From Cryptomeria japonica (lineage: Eukaryota; Streptophyta; Pinopsida; Cupressales; Cupressaceae): a DNA stretch of 64,000 nt. Shown here piece after piece: positions 23,828-36,429 of this stretch. The translations under genes were made by a program, and so were the position numbers. Numbering within the stretch: position 1 is the stretch's first letter; each line of letters starts with the position of its first letter. Below the pieces are notes generated by a model. The model did no database searches. It was given only the letters and a program-made list of their open reading frames with translations, and was not told where the DNA came from. The stretch covers positions 63,360,614 to 63,424,613 of the forward strand of contig NC_081408.1 of assembly GCF_030272615.1 (NCBI RefSeq), in the 5' to 3' direction.

Positions 23828-23960
23828 CAGGAATGACACCTCCTATATAAGACAAAAATGATCAAATCATTTGGTTTCAGGAATGATAAATCCTATATAA
23901 GACTTGACCAGAACATCTGGTTCCAGGAAAGATACATCTTGTATAAGACATGATAGAATT
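23828..23960. repeat. three copies of the ggtttcaggaatga minisatellite in element B
   Basis: Same ~50-bp unit as 13140-13470 (ggtttcaggaatga, cctatataaga). Located at the corresponding place near the 3' end of B. Confidence 0.85.
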
Positions 23961-24029
23961 GATTTAGATGTGATCGATTGATAGAATTGATAAGGTTGAT
24001 TGGATAAAGAACTGATAGTTTGTTGATAT

Positions 24030-24400
24030 CAGGTTGCAAGAAGATTCAGATATGTTGATGTTGGAATCTGCTGAAAAGTTATTTCTACAAAATATTTCTT
24101 GGCATCATCAACCATCTTCTTATAAGGCATTAAATTTCATCCTTTGTTTGATAATTGTCATTTATTTGATCGATGATGAGTTGAGAGTCTCCAAAGACTT
24201 GAAGTTGTGTAATGTTCCATTCTATAGCCATTTTGATACCTGTAACCAAAGCTTCATATTTTGTTGTATTGTTGGTACATGGAAAGCCTAATTTGTATTC
24301 TTTTGGAATTGTATGACCTTGTGGTGTGATGAATAGAATATTTTCTCCTAATCCATGTTGTGTTCCATTATTGATGCCTGCTCCTGGACTGATATTCAGG
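24030..24400 (-). pseudogene. RNase H-like domain of element B (decayed)
   Basis: Read leftwards: FITPQGHTIP, FPCTNNTTKYEALVTGIKMA, LQVFGDSQLI, then after a one-base frameshift LMPYKKMVDDAKKYFVEITF. This is the second-type RNase H (DG...AEYEAL...GDSQLV) found in plant dual-RNase-H gypsy elements. The catalytic glutamate of the usual AEYEAL is lysine here (TKYEAL), and I could not find the first DG motif in frame. It lies about 1 kb downstream of the protease frame, with no RT between it and the 3' LTR. Confidence 0.75.
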
Positions 24401-24459
24401 TGATATATTATAAGATCTGGATCGAACTGTGGAATGTTTGTATATGACTAGGTTAAAAT

Positions 24460-25400
24460 GATTTGCCATCTTTTGAAGAGTTCCAAATATTTTTGTACTT
24501 CATGTTTTGATAGAGAGATTGTTGGATGTAGATCAATTATGCTAATGGTAACTGCCTTTGTCGATTCCATCAGGATAGATGACCTCTCTTGATAATATTC
24601 AGGTAAGGTGTCAAATCTCTCATCTTTTGGTGCCTCGAGGAGGTTTTCACTATTAGATGCATCCTTTCTTTTTACTTTTTCCTAATCTAATGTTGCCAAG
24701 AAATGGTTTTCACCATTAGACCTGATATTTTTTTCTTTATTTTTACTTTTGCAACTAAGATATTTGGCACCCACTTGACTTGAAGATACATTAGCGAAAT
24801 CCTTGGTGAAAGTTGTCGTGGGTTTGATTGCATTAAGATATAAAGATATGGCATGGTCATTAGGAAAGATATCGATGGCAGCATGTTTTTCATTTTCCCG
24901 GTCCATAGATTCAGGATGGATTAAGGGTAAAGGATCCTCAGGTTGAATTATTTCAAAGATATTAGGGGTGATGATAGAGATGTTAAAGCTTTCAATATGT
25001 ATTTCCATGTCTAGAACGATACTCTCATCAGAATGACCTCACGCAAGTAGCTCCTGATTGTCCTTGATTAAGTCCAAGTCAACCGAATGTGATTTTGATT
25101 CAAGTGAGCTAGTTCCTAATGTTTACCCCACGTACACATGAACTGCATTGACATCTACATCTTCTTCTTCCCTTTCAATTTCAAGTTGCTCTTGTTTGTT
25201 TTTCCATGATAGAAAATATTCTCCATTCCCTCGATCTCTTAGCTACATTTGTTTTTCCATGCTTGACAGAATTGATGCAAATGATTGTTCCTTGGATTGT
25301 GTGCTTGAAGATGTCGCCTCTCTGTTATGTGGAACAATGACCTCTTGAGGTGGTTTTAGATTACTATAGCACTGCAATGGATTTTAGTCTACTAAGATTG
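24460..25400 (-). pseudogene. element B pol linker between protease and RNase H
   Basis: The minus strand continues from the protease (IPSTCHQCLKFPYN near 25400-25460) through an acidic, serine-rich, stop-interrupted frame. One open part (25008-24682) reads MEIHIESFNISIITPNIFEI at its start. No motif is recognised. In relatives this separates protease from the polymerase domains. Confidence 0.5.
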
Positions 25401-25458
25401 TGATTTGCTCCCTATTATAGGGAAACTTTAGGCACTGATGACATGTTGATGGAATAGC

Positions 25459-26205
25459 CTATATGTCATGTATCCATGGTCTTCCCAAGAGTATGTTGTA
25501 TGGTAATTCTAAGTCTAGAACTTGCAATGCTGTGTATTTCTGCAAAGCTCCCACTCTAATGGGTAACATCACAATTCTTTTAGAGGAACACTCTTCTTCA
25601 TCATATGCTTTAATTTTTATCTCTTTCTGGGGATCAACTGTATCTTCAGAATAACCTAGAGCATGGACAAGACTCAATGAGAAAATGTTTAACCCATCTC
25701 CTCCATCTATTAGGACATGTTTAATGAGTGTTCTATGAATGAGGACTTCAATTTGCAAGGGAGCATTATGGGGATGTTGCAAGGAATCAATGCTTAGATA
25801 TGAAGGAGATGGGCTTTGAATATGATCCTCTGAAATCGGTTTGATGGGTATATTATTTGGTGAGGATGCTATGGAAGATTCTTGCAAATTTTCAAGAGGT
25901 GTAGGAATAGATGCCTTTGGAAAGTCAATTTTCTTATGGGGGGATGAGCCATTGCTAGACATAGGTGTGCAATTTTGATCTTCTTTAGAAAAATCCTTTA
26001 GGGATCTCTTTAAGAGTTGCATAAAAGAGACACCTTTCTTTGGAGATGCATATGAATCCTTGTTAGGTTTTGACATAGTTTGCTTTTGATTTTGGACTTG
26101 TTTGATTTCTCTGATATGTTGACTTGTTATGTCTTCTTCTTGTATTTCTCTTTGGTATGCCATGTTGCTATGATCTTCAGTTATTTCCAATGTTTTGATT
26201 TCCAT
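25459..26205 (-). pseudogene. element B retropepsin-containing frame
   Basis: 248 codons from ATG 26205 to TAG 25459. Residues 1-150 are hydrophilic and low in complexity. Residues ~155-248 are an aspartic protease fold: VLIDGGDGLNIFS (active-site Asp with Gly in place of Ser/Thr: D-G-G), a flap region, LDLELPYNILLGRPWI at the C-terminal hydrophobic-hydrophobic-Gly motif. After the TAG (expected Gln) the typical AIPSTCHQCLKFPYN continuation follows, so the stop is internal to a longer polyprotein. It would process the element's polyprotein. There is no gag upstream: the frame follows the leader directly. The DGG form is found in related plant elements as I recall; I cannot confirm activity. 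Confidence 0.75.
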
Positions 26206-26245
26206 TTCTGTGATCTTCCATCTCTGTGCTGTAGTTAAAATAGGC

Positions 26246-26829
26246 CTACACGTGTGTTAGATATTGTGCTAGGATTCGATTCTCCAAAATTTGTTTTGAT
26301 AAGTGATCAAGTGTCAATGTAAATGTGATAGAGTGATATGACACAAAAAGATGATTCAAGTGTTTAAAAGTTTTCAAGTTTTTCGATCTTCGATTTTGGA
26401 GTGCAATGATGATGATTTTGATAAAACCAAGTCCAATAGGAATGATATATCCTATGATGTGGGACAAGGTTGTCCTCACCAAACATTGTAGTTTCATGAT
26501 AGAGGATGATAGATCCTGATGAGAAACTATGTTTTCAGTGATGAGTTTATCAAAGAGGTTGATAATGCACTTTGAGATGTTTAGATCTTGAACTTGTTGA
26601 ATGTGAATACTTCAAAATCTTGAGGTGTATATTTCTAGAATCTTATTTGAAAGATGATAACTTGACCAAGTGAGCCAAGAAGAAAATCTAAGCACAAAAT
26701 GACAGATAACAGGTGTTTATTCTCATTGTAAACTGACCAAGCAAATATGATAGGTCTGAGATAGACATGCAAGAAGATAGTTTTGGACAGACAAAGACAT
26801 CAATTCATATGACACCTTATATAGCCCCC
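26246..26829. other. element B non-coding sequence between leader and protease frame
   Basis: The + strand repeats ggaatgatatatcctatgatg and gatgatagatcctgatgag recall the minisatellite unit. No gag frame is recognisable. Confidence 0.5.
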
Positions 26830-26974
26830 AACGACAATTTAGACAGGCTTATACGACAAACCAAAAATCTCGTATGACAAAAGGCATAAACTCATACGAG
26901 CTTTCTGACAGAACTAGATGACAAAAGATGACACAAAATTATCTACTAAACTAACTCGTACAAGAATTCGCACT
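26830..26974. repeat. cluster of ctcgtacga motifs, left part (element B)
   Basis: Variants include tatacgaca, ctcgtatgaca, actcatacgag and actcgtacaag, at 20-30 bp spacing. Interrupted at 26974/26975 by the LTR multimer and resumed at 36225. Confidence 0.75.
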
Positions 26975-28429
26975 TGATATAGACCATCAAAGAAAACCAA
27001 TCACAACTCTAGGATCATATTGATCCATCCATATTTTAATAATGATAACAATTCATTAGAGGCATATTTCATCATTCTTCAACAATCAATCAATCAAGAA
27101 AACATAAACTTAATCTAGGTATCAAACTTGCCAACTTGTTGTCCCTTTGGATAGACCTGTACACAGAGGTCTATAGATTTCTAACTAGAAGTAAACAACT
27201 CAATCCCTTCAGTCAAACCCTGACTAATTGGATTAAAAACAACATATCCAAACATTAGCCACATCCAACAGTTAGATTAAAAGTTATGTCTGCTGCATTG
27301 AGACCCATTTTTGTTGTCCCAAACAAATCATGTGCATGCCCAGTCCGCCTAGGGCATCAAATATCTTTCAAACAATAAACCAAAATAATCCCAAACTAGT
27401 TTCACATGAACCCTTTATGGATTTACTTTCATAATATGTAATCCATTAAATTTTCCAATGGTTTAATCATTATATAAAGATAAACCATTGCCTGCAACTC
27501 CTTTGAAGTTGGTTTAAAACCAGTTTTCACCAAAATCTACATAACTCCCACAAATATAAACAAAAATGACTCAGACCAAAGGGAAAGGAAAGAGGATTCA
27601 CATATATTTCAAATAAACCTATTTATAGATCTTAATCATCCCATATGAGTTCATACCATATGCTGGAACATGACTGTTCTCAGAAAATATCAAATCTCCA
27701 ATTAACAACCTTCACCAAAAATTCCATAACTTCTTCATTTATAAACATAATCACTCCACAAAAAAAGGAAAAGAAAGTTAATTAACATATCTAACTATCC
27801 CTTATACATATGCAAAGGTTTCTAGGCCATATATGGTCTTACAAGGCCTGGAACCAACATAAACATAGGAAAGCCAATCAAAATAGCAATAGTAGAATGC
27901 ACCAAAATGTATCAAAATGTTCTTTCTTCCCTTTCTCCCTTTTTTTGTTTTTTTTTGGAATGACCATACAATGTATTTTTATAGACTCTTGGTCAGTTTG
28001 GACCTTATATCTACCTCCAAGACCTTTCAACTTCCCATTTACAACTTTTAATGCAATTTTGCATTATTGCATTTTTGCCACTTTTCATCTTTTTGACAAC
28101 TTTTTGTGACATTTTCACAAATGACCCCAAAACTTGACAAAAACCTTATAAACATATAAAATAACCCTTAAATGACCTTTTAAAAGCATTTATGTCCTTT
28201 CATGGCATGTTTACATCATTTTGACTCTTTGACTCCACTAGGTCCTAAATGGACAACTATGCAACTTTTACACAAATGGCTCAAGTAGCCTTACATTATG
28301 ACTCTATTGGATAAAAATGAACTCAAATACATACATATATTCTGTACAAGTCATAAATGACCCAAATATAATTAGATAGTGACCTTGGACATCCTGATTG
28401 TGCTTCTACAATGGGGTGCTCCTGCACCA
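26975..28429 (-). repeat. multimer LTR 1
   Basis: 1,455 bp, outermost at the element's 3' end. A TATA-like TATAAAAA lies on the minus strand near 27976-27983, placing transcription start about 30 bp further left. The plus-strand open frame at 27810-28109 spans this U3/R region and is not a gene. Confidence 0.9.
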
Positions 28430-28929
28430 TACTATCGGCCTTCAAAAGTTTCCAAGTCACTTGGAAATTAGGGATAGAACCTGCAAGAAGAATTAGACCA
28501 AAAAATTTTTTATCATTTTTTTTATTTCAACGTTGCCTCTTTGTTTCTCTTTGTCTCTTTTGATTCTCTTGATGCCTTTACTGCTTTTTTTTGTCTTCTA
28601 CTGGAATCAAAACTCACATCAATGGAGTTCAGGCTGGCTGCACCTCAAGATGTTGCTCCAAATATAAATCCACCCTTAATGCTGCACCAAACTCACCAAC
28701 TACTTTGCCTCACCCAGAAGTCCTTTACTTGCCTCTCTCCCTAGGTCTTTTGACAACCCACTGGACCTTGTTCTTAGGCCCCTTAGAGCATCTCCTATGG
28801 CCCTACGACAGACCTTCATGTCTTCCTACTTGCATCTAGTGGATACACATCTACAACCACAACCATTAGCAAACCAAAATACCAATCGCTTGCTCAACCC
28901 AGACCTTTTGTTGAGCTCTGATACCAATT
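28430..28929 (-). repeat. multimer internal segment 1 with primer site
   Basis: 500 bp, non-coding. Primer site at 28915-28926 (minus: TGGTATCAGAGC) next to LTR2. The stretch before LTR1 (GAAGGCCGATAG on the minus strand) stands where a purine tract should be but is weak. Confidence 0.85.
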
Positions 28930-30377
28930 TGATACAGAGCATCAAATAAAAATCACAACTCTAGGATCATATTGATCCATCCATATTTTAATAATGATAA
29001 CAATTCATTAGAGGCATATTTCATCATTCTTCAACAATCAATCAACCAAGAAAACACAAACTTAATCTAGGAATCAAATTTGCCAACTTGCTGTCCCTTT
29101 GGATAGACCTGTACACAAAGGTCTATAGATTTCTAATGAGAAGTAAACAACTCAATCCCTTCACTCAGACCCTATCTAACTAGAATAAAAACAACATATC
29201 CAAACATTAGCCACATCCAACGGTTAGATTAAAAGTTATATCCGTTGCATTGAGACCCATTTTTGTTGTCCCAAACAAATCATGTGCATGTCCAGTCTGC
29301 CTAGGGCATCAAATATATTTCAAACAACAAACCAAAATAATCCCAAACCAATTTAACATGAACCCTTTATGGATTTAATTTCATAATATGTAATCCATTA
29401 AATTTTCCAATGGTTTAATAATTATATAAAGATAAATCATTGCCTGCAACTCCTTTGAATATGGTTTAAAACCAGTTTTCACCAAAATCTTCATAACTTC
29501 CACAAATATAAACAAAAAAGACTTAGACCAAAGGGAAAGGAAAGAATATTCACATATATTTCAAATAAATCTATTTATAGGTCTTAATCATCCCATATGA
29601 GTTCATACTATACGCTGCAACATGACTATTCTCAGAAAATATCAAATCTGCAATTAACAACTTTCACCAAAAATTCCATAACTTCCTCATTTCTAAACAT
29701 AATCACTCCAAACCAAAAGGAAAAGAAAGTTAATTAATGTATCTAACTATACCTTATACATATACAAAGGTTTCTAGGCCATACATGGTCTTACAAGGCC
29801 TGGAACCAACATAAAAATAGGGAAGCCAATCAAAATAGCAATAGTAGAATGCACCAAAATGTATCAAAATGTTCTTTCTTCCCTTTCTTCCCTTTTTTTT
29901 TTTGGGAATGACCATACAATTTATTTTTATATACTCTTGGTCAGTTTGGAACTTATAACTACCTCCAAGACCTTTCAACTTCTCATTTACAACTTTTAAT
30001 GCAATTTTGCATTATTGCATTTTTGCCACTTTTCATCTTTTTGACAACTTTTTGTGACATTTTCACAAATGACCCCAAAACTTGACAAAAACCTTATAAA
30101 CATATCAAATAAACCTTAAATGACCTTTTACAAGCATTTATGCCCTTTCATGGCATGTTTACATCATTTTGACTCTTCGACTCCACTAGGTCCTAAATGG
30201 AGAACTATGCAACTTTTACACAAATGGCTCAACTAGCCTTACATTATGACTCCATTGGATAAAAATGAACTCAAATACATACATATATTCTGTACAATTC
30301 ATAAATGACCCAAATATAATCAGCTAGTGACCTTGAATATCCTAATTGTGCTTCTACAATGGGGTTCTCCTACACCA
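28930..30377 (-). repeat. multimer LTR 2
   Basis: 1,448 bp, near-identical in layout to LTR1; carries the 'aaataaaccttaaatg' variant shared with LTRs 3 and 4. Confidence 0.9.
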
Positions 30378-30876
30378 TACTATCCGCCTTCAAAAATTTC
30401 CAAGTCTCTTGGAAATGAGGGATAGAACCTGCAAGAAGAATTAGACCAAGAAAAATTTAATCACTTTATTTTATTTCAGCGTTGCCTCTTTGTTTCTCTT
30501 TATCTCTTTGGATTCTCTTGATGTCTTTGCTGATTTTTTTTGTCTTCTACTTCAATCAAAACTCCCATCAATGGAGTTCAGACTGGCTGCTCTTTATGAT
30601 GTTGCTCCAAACATAAATCCACCATCAATGCTGCACCAAACTCACCAACTACTTTGCCTCACCCAGGAGTCCTTTACTTGCCTTTCTCCCTAGGTCTTTT
30701 GGCAACCCACTGGACCTTCTTCTTAGGCCCCTTAGACCATCTCCTATGGCCCCATGATAGACCTTCATGTCTTCCTACTTGCATCTAGTGGATATACATC
30801 TGCAACCACAACCATTAGCAAACCAAAATACCAATCACTTGCTCAACCCAGACCTTTTACTGAGCTCTAATACCAA
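30378..30876 (-). repeat. multimer internal segment 2
   Basis: 499 bp. Primer site near 30864-30875 is mutated (gctctaatacca on the plus strand). It directly meets LTR3, whose last ~17 bp are missing. Confidence 0.85.
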
Positions 30877-32311
30877 ATAAAACTAATCACAACTCTAGGA
30901 TCATATTGATACATCCATATTTTAATAATGATAACAATTCATTAGAGGCATATTTTATCATTCTTCAACAATCAATCAATCAAGAAAACATAAACTTAAT
31001 CTAGGTATCAAACTTGCCAACTTGTTGTCCCATTGGATAGACTTGTGCACAGAGTTCTATAGATTTCTAACCAGATATAAACACCTCAAACTTTGAAATC
31101 AAACCCTAAATAACTGGATTACAAACAACATATCCAAACAATAGCCACATCCAACGGTTAGATTAAAAGTAATGTCCGCTGCATTAAGACCCATTTTTGT
31201 TTTCCCAAACAAATCATGTGCATGCCCAGTCTGCCTAGGGCATCATATATCTTTCAAACAACAAATCAAAATAATCCCAAACCAATTTCAAATGAACCCT
31301 TTATGGGTTTACTTTCATAATATGCAATGCATTAAATTTTCCAATGGTTTAATCATTATATAAAGATAAACCATTGCCTGCAACTCCTTTGAAGATGGTT
31401 TAAAACCAGTTTTCACCAAAATCTTCATAACTTCCACAAATACAAACAAAAACAACTAAGACCAAAGGGAAAGGAAAGAGGATTCACATATATTTCCAAT
31501 AAATCTATTTAGAGGTCTTAATCATCTCATATGTGTTCATACCATATGCTGCAACATGACTGCTCTCAGAAAATATCAAATCTACAATTAACAACTTTCA
31601 CCAAAAACTCCATAACTTCTATATTTCTAAACATAATCACTCCAAACCAAAAGGAAAAGAAAGATAATTCACGTATCTAACTATTGATTATACATATATA
31701 AAGTTTTCTAGGACCTACAGGGTCGTAAAAGGCCTAGAACCAACATAAAAACTGGAAAGCCTATCAAAATAGCAATAGTAAAATGCACCAAAATGTATCA
31801 AAATGTTCTTTCTTCCCTTTCTTCCTTTGTTTTTTTTTGGAATGACCATACAATGTGTTTTTATAGACTCTTGGTCAGTTTGTACCTTATAACTACCTCC
31901 AAGACCTTTCAACTTCCCATTTACAACTTTTAATGCAATTTTGCATTATTGCATTTTTGCCACTTTTCATCTTTTTGACAACTTTTTGTGACATTTTCAT
32001 AAATGACCCCAAAACTTGACAAAAACCTTATAAACATATCAAATAAACCTTAAATGACCTTTTACAAGCATTTATGCCCTTTCATGGCATGTTTACATCA
32101 TTTTGACTCTTCGACTCTACTAGGTCCTAAATGAACAACCATGCAACTTTTACATAAATGGCTCAAGGAGCCTTACATTATGACTCCATTGGATAAAAAT
32201 GAACTCAAATAAATACACATATTATGTACAAGTCATAAATGACCCAAATATAATCAGATAGTGACCTTGGACCTCTTGATTGTGCTTCTACAATGGGGCA
32301 CGCATGCAACA
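30877..32311 (-). repeat. multimer LTR 3 (end-deleted)
   Basis: 1,435 bp; lacks the tgatacagagcatc end present in LTR2. Shares end variants with LTR4. Confidence 0.88.
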
Positions 32312-32812
32312 TACTATCGGCCTTCAAAAGTCTCCAGGTGTCTTGGAAATGAGGGATAGAACCTCAAAGAAGAATTAGACCAAAAAAATGTTAATCATTT
32401 TTTTTAATTATAACGTTGCCTCTTTGTTTCTCTTTGTCTCTTTGGATTCTCTTGATGCCTTTACTTCTTTTTTTTGTCTTCTACTTCAATCAAAACTCCC
32501 ATCAATGGAGTTCATACTGGGTGCTCCTCAAGATGTTGCTCCAAACATAAATCCATCCTCAATGCTGCACCAAACTCACCAACTACTTTGCCTCACCCAG
32601 GAATCCTTTCCTTGCCTCTCTCCCTAGGTCTTTTGGCAACCCAATGGAACTTCTCCTCAGGCCCCTTGGACCATCTCATATGGCCCCATAAAAGACTTTC
32701 ATGTCTTCCTACTTGCAGCTAGTGGATATACATTTGCAACCACAATCATTAGCAAACCAAAATACCAATCACTTGCTCAGCACAGACCTTTTGCTGAGAT
32801 CTGATACCAATT
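32312..32812 (-). repeat. multimer internal segment 3
   Basis: 501 bp; primer site at 32798-32809 with one change (gatctgatacca). Confidence 0.85.
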
Positions 32813-34267
32813 TAATGCAGAGCATTAAAGAAAACCAATCAAAACTCTAGGATCATATTGATCCATCCATATTTTAATAATGATAACAATTCATTAGAGA
32901 CATATTTCATCATTCTTCAACAATCAATCAATCAAGAAAATATAAACTTAATCTAGGTATCAAACTTGCCAACTTGCTGTCCCTTTGGATAGACTTATAC
33001 ATAGAGGTCTATAGATTTCTAACCAGAAGTAAAAAACTCAATCCCTTCAGTCAAACCCTGACTAACTGGATTAAAAACAACATATCGAAACATTAGCCAC
33101 ATCCAACGGTTAGATTAAAAGTTATGTCCACTGCATTAAGACCCTTTTTTGTTGTCCTGAACAAATCATGTGCATGCCCAGCCCACCTAGGGCATCAAAT
33201 ATCTTTCAAACAACAAAGAAAAATAATCTCAAACCAATTTCACATGAAACCTTTATGAATTTACTTTCATAATATGTAATCCATTAAATTTTCCAATGGT
33301 TTAATCATTATATAAAGATAAACCATTGCCTGCAACTCCTTTGAATACGGTTTAAAACTAGTTTTCACCAAAATCTTCATAACTTCCACAAATATAAACA
33401 AAACTGACTCAGACCAAAGGGAAAGGAAAAAGGATTCACATATATTTCAAATAAATCTATTTATAGGTCTTAATCATCCCATATGAGTTCATACCATACG
33501 CTGCAACATGACTATTCTAAGAAAATATCAAATCTGCAATTAAGAACTTTCACCAAAAATTCCATAACTTCTTCATTTCTAAACATAATCACTCCAAACC
33601 AAAAGGAAAAGAAAGATAATTAACGTATCTAACTATCCCTTATACATATACAAAGGTTTCTAGGCCATATATGGTCTTACAAGGCCTGGAACCAACATAA
33701 AGACAGGAAAGCCAATCAAAATAGCAATAGTAGAATGCACCAAAATGTATCAAAATGTTCTTTCTTCCCTTTCTCCCTTTTTTTGTTTTTTTTTGGAATG
33801 ACCATACAATGTATTTTTATAGACTCTTGGTCAGTTTGGACCTTATATCTACCTCCAAGACCTTTCAACTTCCCATTTACAACTTTTAATGCAATTTTAC
33901 ATTATTGCATTTTTGCCACTTTTCACCTTTTTGACAACTTTTTGTGACATTTTCACAAATGACCCCAAAACTTGACAAAAACCTTATAAACATATCAAAT
34001 AAACCTTAAATGACCTTTTACAAGCATTTATGCCCTTTCATGGTATGATTACATCATTTTGACTCTTCGACTCTACTAGGTCCTAAATGGACAACTATGC
34101 AACTTTTACACAAATGGCTCAAGGAGCCTTACATTATGACTCCATTGGATAAAAATGAACTCCAATAAATACATATATTATGTACAAGTCATAAATGACC
34201 CAAATATAATCAGCTAGTGACCTTGGACCTCTTGATTGTGCTTCTACAATGGGGCACTCATGCAACA
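32813..34267 (-). repeat. multimer LTR 4
   Basis: 1,455 bp. Its terminal TG (plus-strand reading) is mutated to TA. Confidence 0.88.
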
Positions 34268-34769
34268 TACTATCGGCCTTCAAAAGTCTCCAGGTGTCTT
34301 GGAAATGAGGGATAGAACCTCCAAGAAGAATTAGACCAAAAAAATGTTAATCATTTTTTTTTAATTATAACATTGCCTCTTTGTTTCTCTTTGTCCCTTT
34401 GGATTCTCTTGATGCCTTTTCTTCTTTTTTTTTTCTTCTACTTCAATCAAAACTCCCATCAATGGAGTTCATACTGGCTGCTCCTCAAGATGTTGCTCCA
34501 AACATAGATCCATCCTCAATGCTGCACCAAACTCACCAACTACTTTGCCTCACCCAGGAGTCCTTTCCTTGCCTCTCTCCCCAGGTCTTTTGGAAAACCA
34601 ATGGACCTTCTTCTCAAGCCCCTTGGACCATCTCATATGGCCCCATAACAGACTTTCATGTCTTCCTACTTGCAGCTAGTGGATATACATTTGCAACCAC
34701 AACCATTAGCAAACCAAAATACCAATCAGTTGCTCAACACAGACCTTTTGCTGAGCTCTGATACCAATT
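34268..34769 (-). repeat. multimer internal segment 4
   Basis: 502 bp; intact primer site at 34755-34766. The plus-strand open frame 34381-34761 is antisense to the element and conserved only because the repeat is. Confidence 0.85.
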
Positions 34770-36224
34770 TAATGTAGAGCATCAAATAGAACCAATCACA
34801 ACTCTAGGATCATATTGATCCATCTATATTTTAATAATGATAACAATTCATTAGAGGCATATTTCATCATTCTTCAACAATCAATCAATCAAGAAAACAT
34901 AAACTTAATCTAGGTATCAAACTTGCCAACTTGCTGTCCCTTTGGATAGACTTGTACACAGAGGTCTATAGATTTCTAACCAGAAGTAAAAAAGTCAATC
35001 CCTTCAGTTAGACCCTGACTAACTGGATTAAAAACAACATATCAAAACATTAGCCACATCCAACGGTTAGATTAAAATTTATGTCCACTGCATTAAGACC
35101 CATTTTTGTTGTCCCGAACAAATCATGTGCATGCCCAGCCCACCTAGGGCATCAAATATCTTTCAAAAAAAAAACCAAAATAATCTCAAACTAATTTCAC
35201 ATGAACCCTTTATTGATTTACTTTCATAATATGTAATCCATTAAATTTTCCAATGGTTTAATCATTATATAAAGATAAACCATTCCCTGCAACTCCTTTG
35301 AATACGGTTTAAAACCAGTTTTCACCAAAATCTTCATAACTTCCACAAATATAAACAAAAATGACTCAGAAAAAAGGGAAAGGAAAAAGGATTCACATAT
35401 ATTTAAAATAAATCTATTTATAGGTCTTAATCATCCCATATGAGTTCATACCATACGCTGCAACATGACTATTCTCAGAAAATATCAAATCTGCAATTAA
35501 GAACTTTCACCAAAAATTCCATAAATTCTTCATTTCTAAACATAATCACTCAAAACTAAAAGGAAAAGAAAGATAATTAACGTATCTAACTATCCCTTAT
35601 ACATATACAAAGGTTTCTAGGCCATATATGGTCTTACAAGGCCTAGAACCAACATAAACACAGGAAAGCCAATCAAAATAGCAATAGTAGAATGCACCAA
35701 AATGTATCAAAATGTTCTTTCTTCCCTTTCTCCCTTTTTTTGTTTTTTATTGGAATGACCATACAATGTATTTTTATAGACTCTTGGTCAGTTTGGACCT
35801 TATAGCTACCTCCAAGACCTTTCAACTTCCCATTTACAACTTTTAATGCAATTTTGCATTATTTCATTTTTGCCACTTTTCATCTTTTTGACAACTTTTT
35901 GTGACATTTTCACAAATGACCCCAAAACTTGACAAAAACCTTATAAAAATATAAAATAACCCTTAAATGACCTTTTACAAGCATTTATGTCCTTTCATGG
36001 CATGTTTACATCATTTTGACTCTTTGACCCCACTAGGTCCTACATGGACAACTATGCAACTTTTACACAAATGGCTCAAGTATCCTTACATTATGACTCC
36101 TTTGGATAACAATGAATTCAAATACATACATATATTATTTAAAAGCCATAAATGACCCAAATATAATCAGATAGTGACCTTGGACATCCTGATTGTGCTT
36201 CCACAATGGGATGCTCTTGCACCA
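34770..36224 (-). repeat. multimer LTR 5
   Basis: 1,455 bp, outermost at the 5' end; ends ttgcacca directly before the CCACT target copy. Confidence 0.88.
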
Positions 36225-36229
36225 CCACT

Positions 36230-36365
36230 AGACCAGACGATAAAAGATAATACAAAATTCTCTACTAAGGTGACTCGTACGATAATTCTCACTAGACCAG
36301 GTGATAAAATAAATTCTTCATATGACAAACTAACAAACTCGTACGATAGAGGATAGAACAGAGAA
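36230..36365. repeat. cluster of ctcgtacga motifs, middle part (element B)
   Basis: Continuation of the array broken by the multimer: gactcgtacgataattctcac, cttcatatgaca, aactcgtacgatag. Its phrase 'attctcactagaccag(a/g)-gataaaa' shows the unbroken form of the insertion site. Confidence 0.75.
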
Positions 36366-36429
36366 AAAAACTTTGTTTGGACAAATTTTTTATCAATGAA
36401 GTTTGATGTTTTGCTTCTATTTTCCAATT

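Larger units (their letters stand above)
26975..36224 (-). mobile_element. tandem multimer of a non-coding LTR element: 5 LTRs and 4 internals
   Basis: Five LTRs of 1,435-1,455 bp alternate with four ~500-bp internal segments at a period of ~1,950 bp. On the minus strand each LTR runs TGGTGCAGG...CA, and LTRs 2-5 have a tRNA-iMet-type primer site next to them. The whole block is flanked by GCACT (26970-26974) and CCACT (36225-36229), a 5-bp duplication with one change. The internal segments have no minus-strand coding frame, so the element is non-autonomous with LTRs longer than its body. LTR3 lacks about 17 bp at its primer-site end. Outer LTRs 1 and 5 share variants (aaaataacccttaaatg, catcctgattgtgc) not seen in 2-4, while 3 and 4 share others (cctcttgattgtgc, gcaacata). 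This fits a single insertion later expanded by unequal exchange. Confidence 0.92.

Noticed and set aside
24034-24291. Plus-strand 85-codon frame
   Set aside because: Antisense of the element B RNase H domain.
27810-33947. Plus-strand frames within multimer LTRs (27810-28109, 33735-33947)
   Set aside because: They cover the minus-strand TATA and transcription-start region of the LTR; no protein-like composition.
28541-34761. Plus-strand open frames repeated four times (28541, 30490, 32388, 34381) with similar peptides
   Set aside because: They are antisense to the element in the internal segments of the LTR multimer and are similar only because the DNA repeats; lengths differ and the last is extended by frameshift.
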